Position numbers and translations under genes: made by a program. This document shows positions 34,839-35,217 of a DNA stretch of 35,217 bases, in pieces; the first letter of the stretch is position 1; each line of letters begins with the position of its first letter. Below the pieces are notes generated by a model. It had not been told where the DNA came from, made no database searches, and worked only from the letters and a program-made list of their open reading frames with translations. Source of the stretch: an uncultured Oscillospiraceae bacterium (GTDB lineage Bacteria > Bacillota > Clostridia > Oscillospirales > Acutalibacteraceae); the NCBI GenBank assembly GCA_900555705.1, contig USLV01000002.1, forward strand, positions 1 through 35,217, in the 5' to 3' direction.

Positions 34839-34867
34839 TTGACTTTGCTGGACAGGGTCGCTATGAT
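34839..34867 (+). promoter_or_regulatory. Near-consensus promoter for the GH38 gene
   Basis: TTGACT, 17-bp spacer, TATGAT. A 5-bp hairpin (34879-34894) precedes the ribosome site. Confidence 0.85.
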
Positions 34868-34922
34868 GAATAGAAAACGGGGACAGGTCTCCCCAAAACA
34901 CCAACCAAGGAGGCTGGAAACC

Positions 34923-35174
34923 ATGATGGAGTATCCGATTGAATGGGAGGGCCGCATCAAAAAGTGGCTCGCCACTCTTGCGGGGGATTTGTACACCCCC
35001 ATTGCTCCCATCGAATGGGAGGGCTTTACGACCGCCGAGCGGCTTGGCTATGACCGCGCGATGGCGGAGGGGGATTTCCGTCCGGTCAGGCCCGGCGACC
35101 GCTGGGGCCGCGAATGGGACTATCTCTGGGTGCGCGGGACAATAACGCTGCCGCCTGAGGCGGCGGGGAAGCAT
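34923..35174 (+). CDS. GH38 alpha-mannosidase, N-terminal fragment (runs into adapter)
   Basis: 84 genuine residues from ATG 34923 (AAGGAGG 9 bp upstream; ATG 34926 is a second option). They read IEWEGFTTAERLGYDRAMAEG, FRPVRPGDRWGREWDYLWVRG and TITLPPEAAGKH, the N-terminal domain that precedes the catalytic barrel in bacterial GH38 alpha-mannosidases. No signal peptide is visible. The true sequence ends at about 35174, and the following bases are library adapter, so any residues read beyond H84 are artefact. The gene is divergent from GH43. Family call is based on the N-terminal domain alone; a full-length gene would be around 1000 residues. Confidence 0.75.
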
Positions 35175-35217
35175 CTGTCTCTTATACACATCTCCGAGCC
35201 CACGAGACCTCTCTACA
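35175..35217. other. Illumina Nextera adapter and index left on the contig end
   Basis: From 35175 the sequence is the Nextera transposon end plus read-2 arm (CTGTCTCTTATACACATCTC then CGAGCCCACGAGAC). An 8-base i7 index matching my recollection of N707 (CTCTCTAC) follows, then one base of the P7 arm. It is not biological. The opposite strand translates to MYKRQ, a known false N terminus in predicted proteins. Confidence 0.98.

Noticed and set aside
33242..34873. 543-codon plus-strand frame opposite GH43
   Set aside because: Antisense to a clear GH43 gene with a promoter and terminator; no ribosome site or domain.
34788..35189. Minus-strand protein starting MYKRQ
   Set aside because: Its N terminus is translated from the Nextera adapter, and the rest is antisense to the GH38 N-terminal domain.

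Overview
The window looks like a chromosomal contig from a high-GC, Gram-positive, gut-type clostridium, probably Oscillospiraceae/Ruminococcaceae. That placement is inferred from gene content: a DnaD-type protein beside a DnaC/DnaI-type loader, a YitT protein, formate-tetrahydrofolate ligase, a split transketolase, strong AGGAGG ribosome sites, a type I dockerin, and many carbohydrate-active enzymes. No rRNA or tRNA gene was seen.

Layout. 1-1002: 5' part of a GH13 alpha-glucan hydrolase running off the left edge. 1003-1526: repeat-filled spacer. 1527-4479: leftward operon yitT-like > dnaD-like > dnaC-like. 4668-5793: decayed zinc-ribbon membrane protein. 5884-7014: PHP phosphoesterase and TSCPD protein. 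7248-7916: metallophosphoesterase. 7981-10512: tandem right-handed beta-helix protein. 10906-14258: XRE regulator, MATE exporter and NADP-isocitrate dehydrogenase. 14365-21298: two GH95 alpha-L-fucosidases, one without an export signal and one secreted with a dockerin, separated by debris of further copies. 21599-25166: split transketolase and fhs. 25274-28660: Sfp-type phosphopantetheinyl transferase, DegV protein and an unknown membrane protein. 28719-30823: AT-rich island with an ABC exporter, abutting a 5'-truncated gene. 31193-33267: anchored hypothetical protein, 2[4Fe-4S] ferredoxin and S1-domain protein. 33323-35174: divergent GH43 and GH38 genes around a palindromic operator candidate. 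35175-35217: Nextera library adapter, not genomic sequence.

How the genes fit together. Glycan use dominates: GH13 (starch-like glucans), a pectate-lyase-fold protein (pectin or glucan), GH95 (fucosylated glycans), GH43 (arabinan/xylan side chains) and GH38 (mannosides). The secreted GH95 carries CBM-like modules, a PDZ-like domain and a type I dockerin, so it is probably held on a scaffold or the cell surface. The other GH95 lacks an export signal and may finish imported oligosaccharides. Most genes have their own near-consensus promoter and a strong hairpin terminator.

Most notable: the unusual modular GH95; a 251-bp perfectly identical tract shared by the two GH95 genes (gene conversion); GH95 and dockerin tail debris between them; the AT-rich ABC island; a tandem repeat whose hairpin stem shows a compensatory base-pair change; and two possible assembly artefacts, the right-end adapter and a composition break in GH13.
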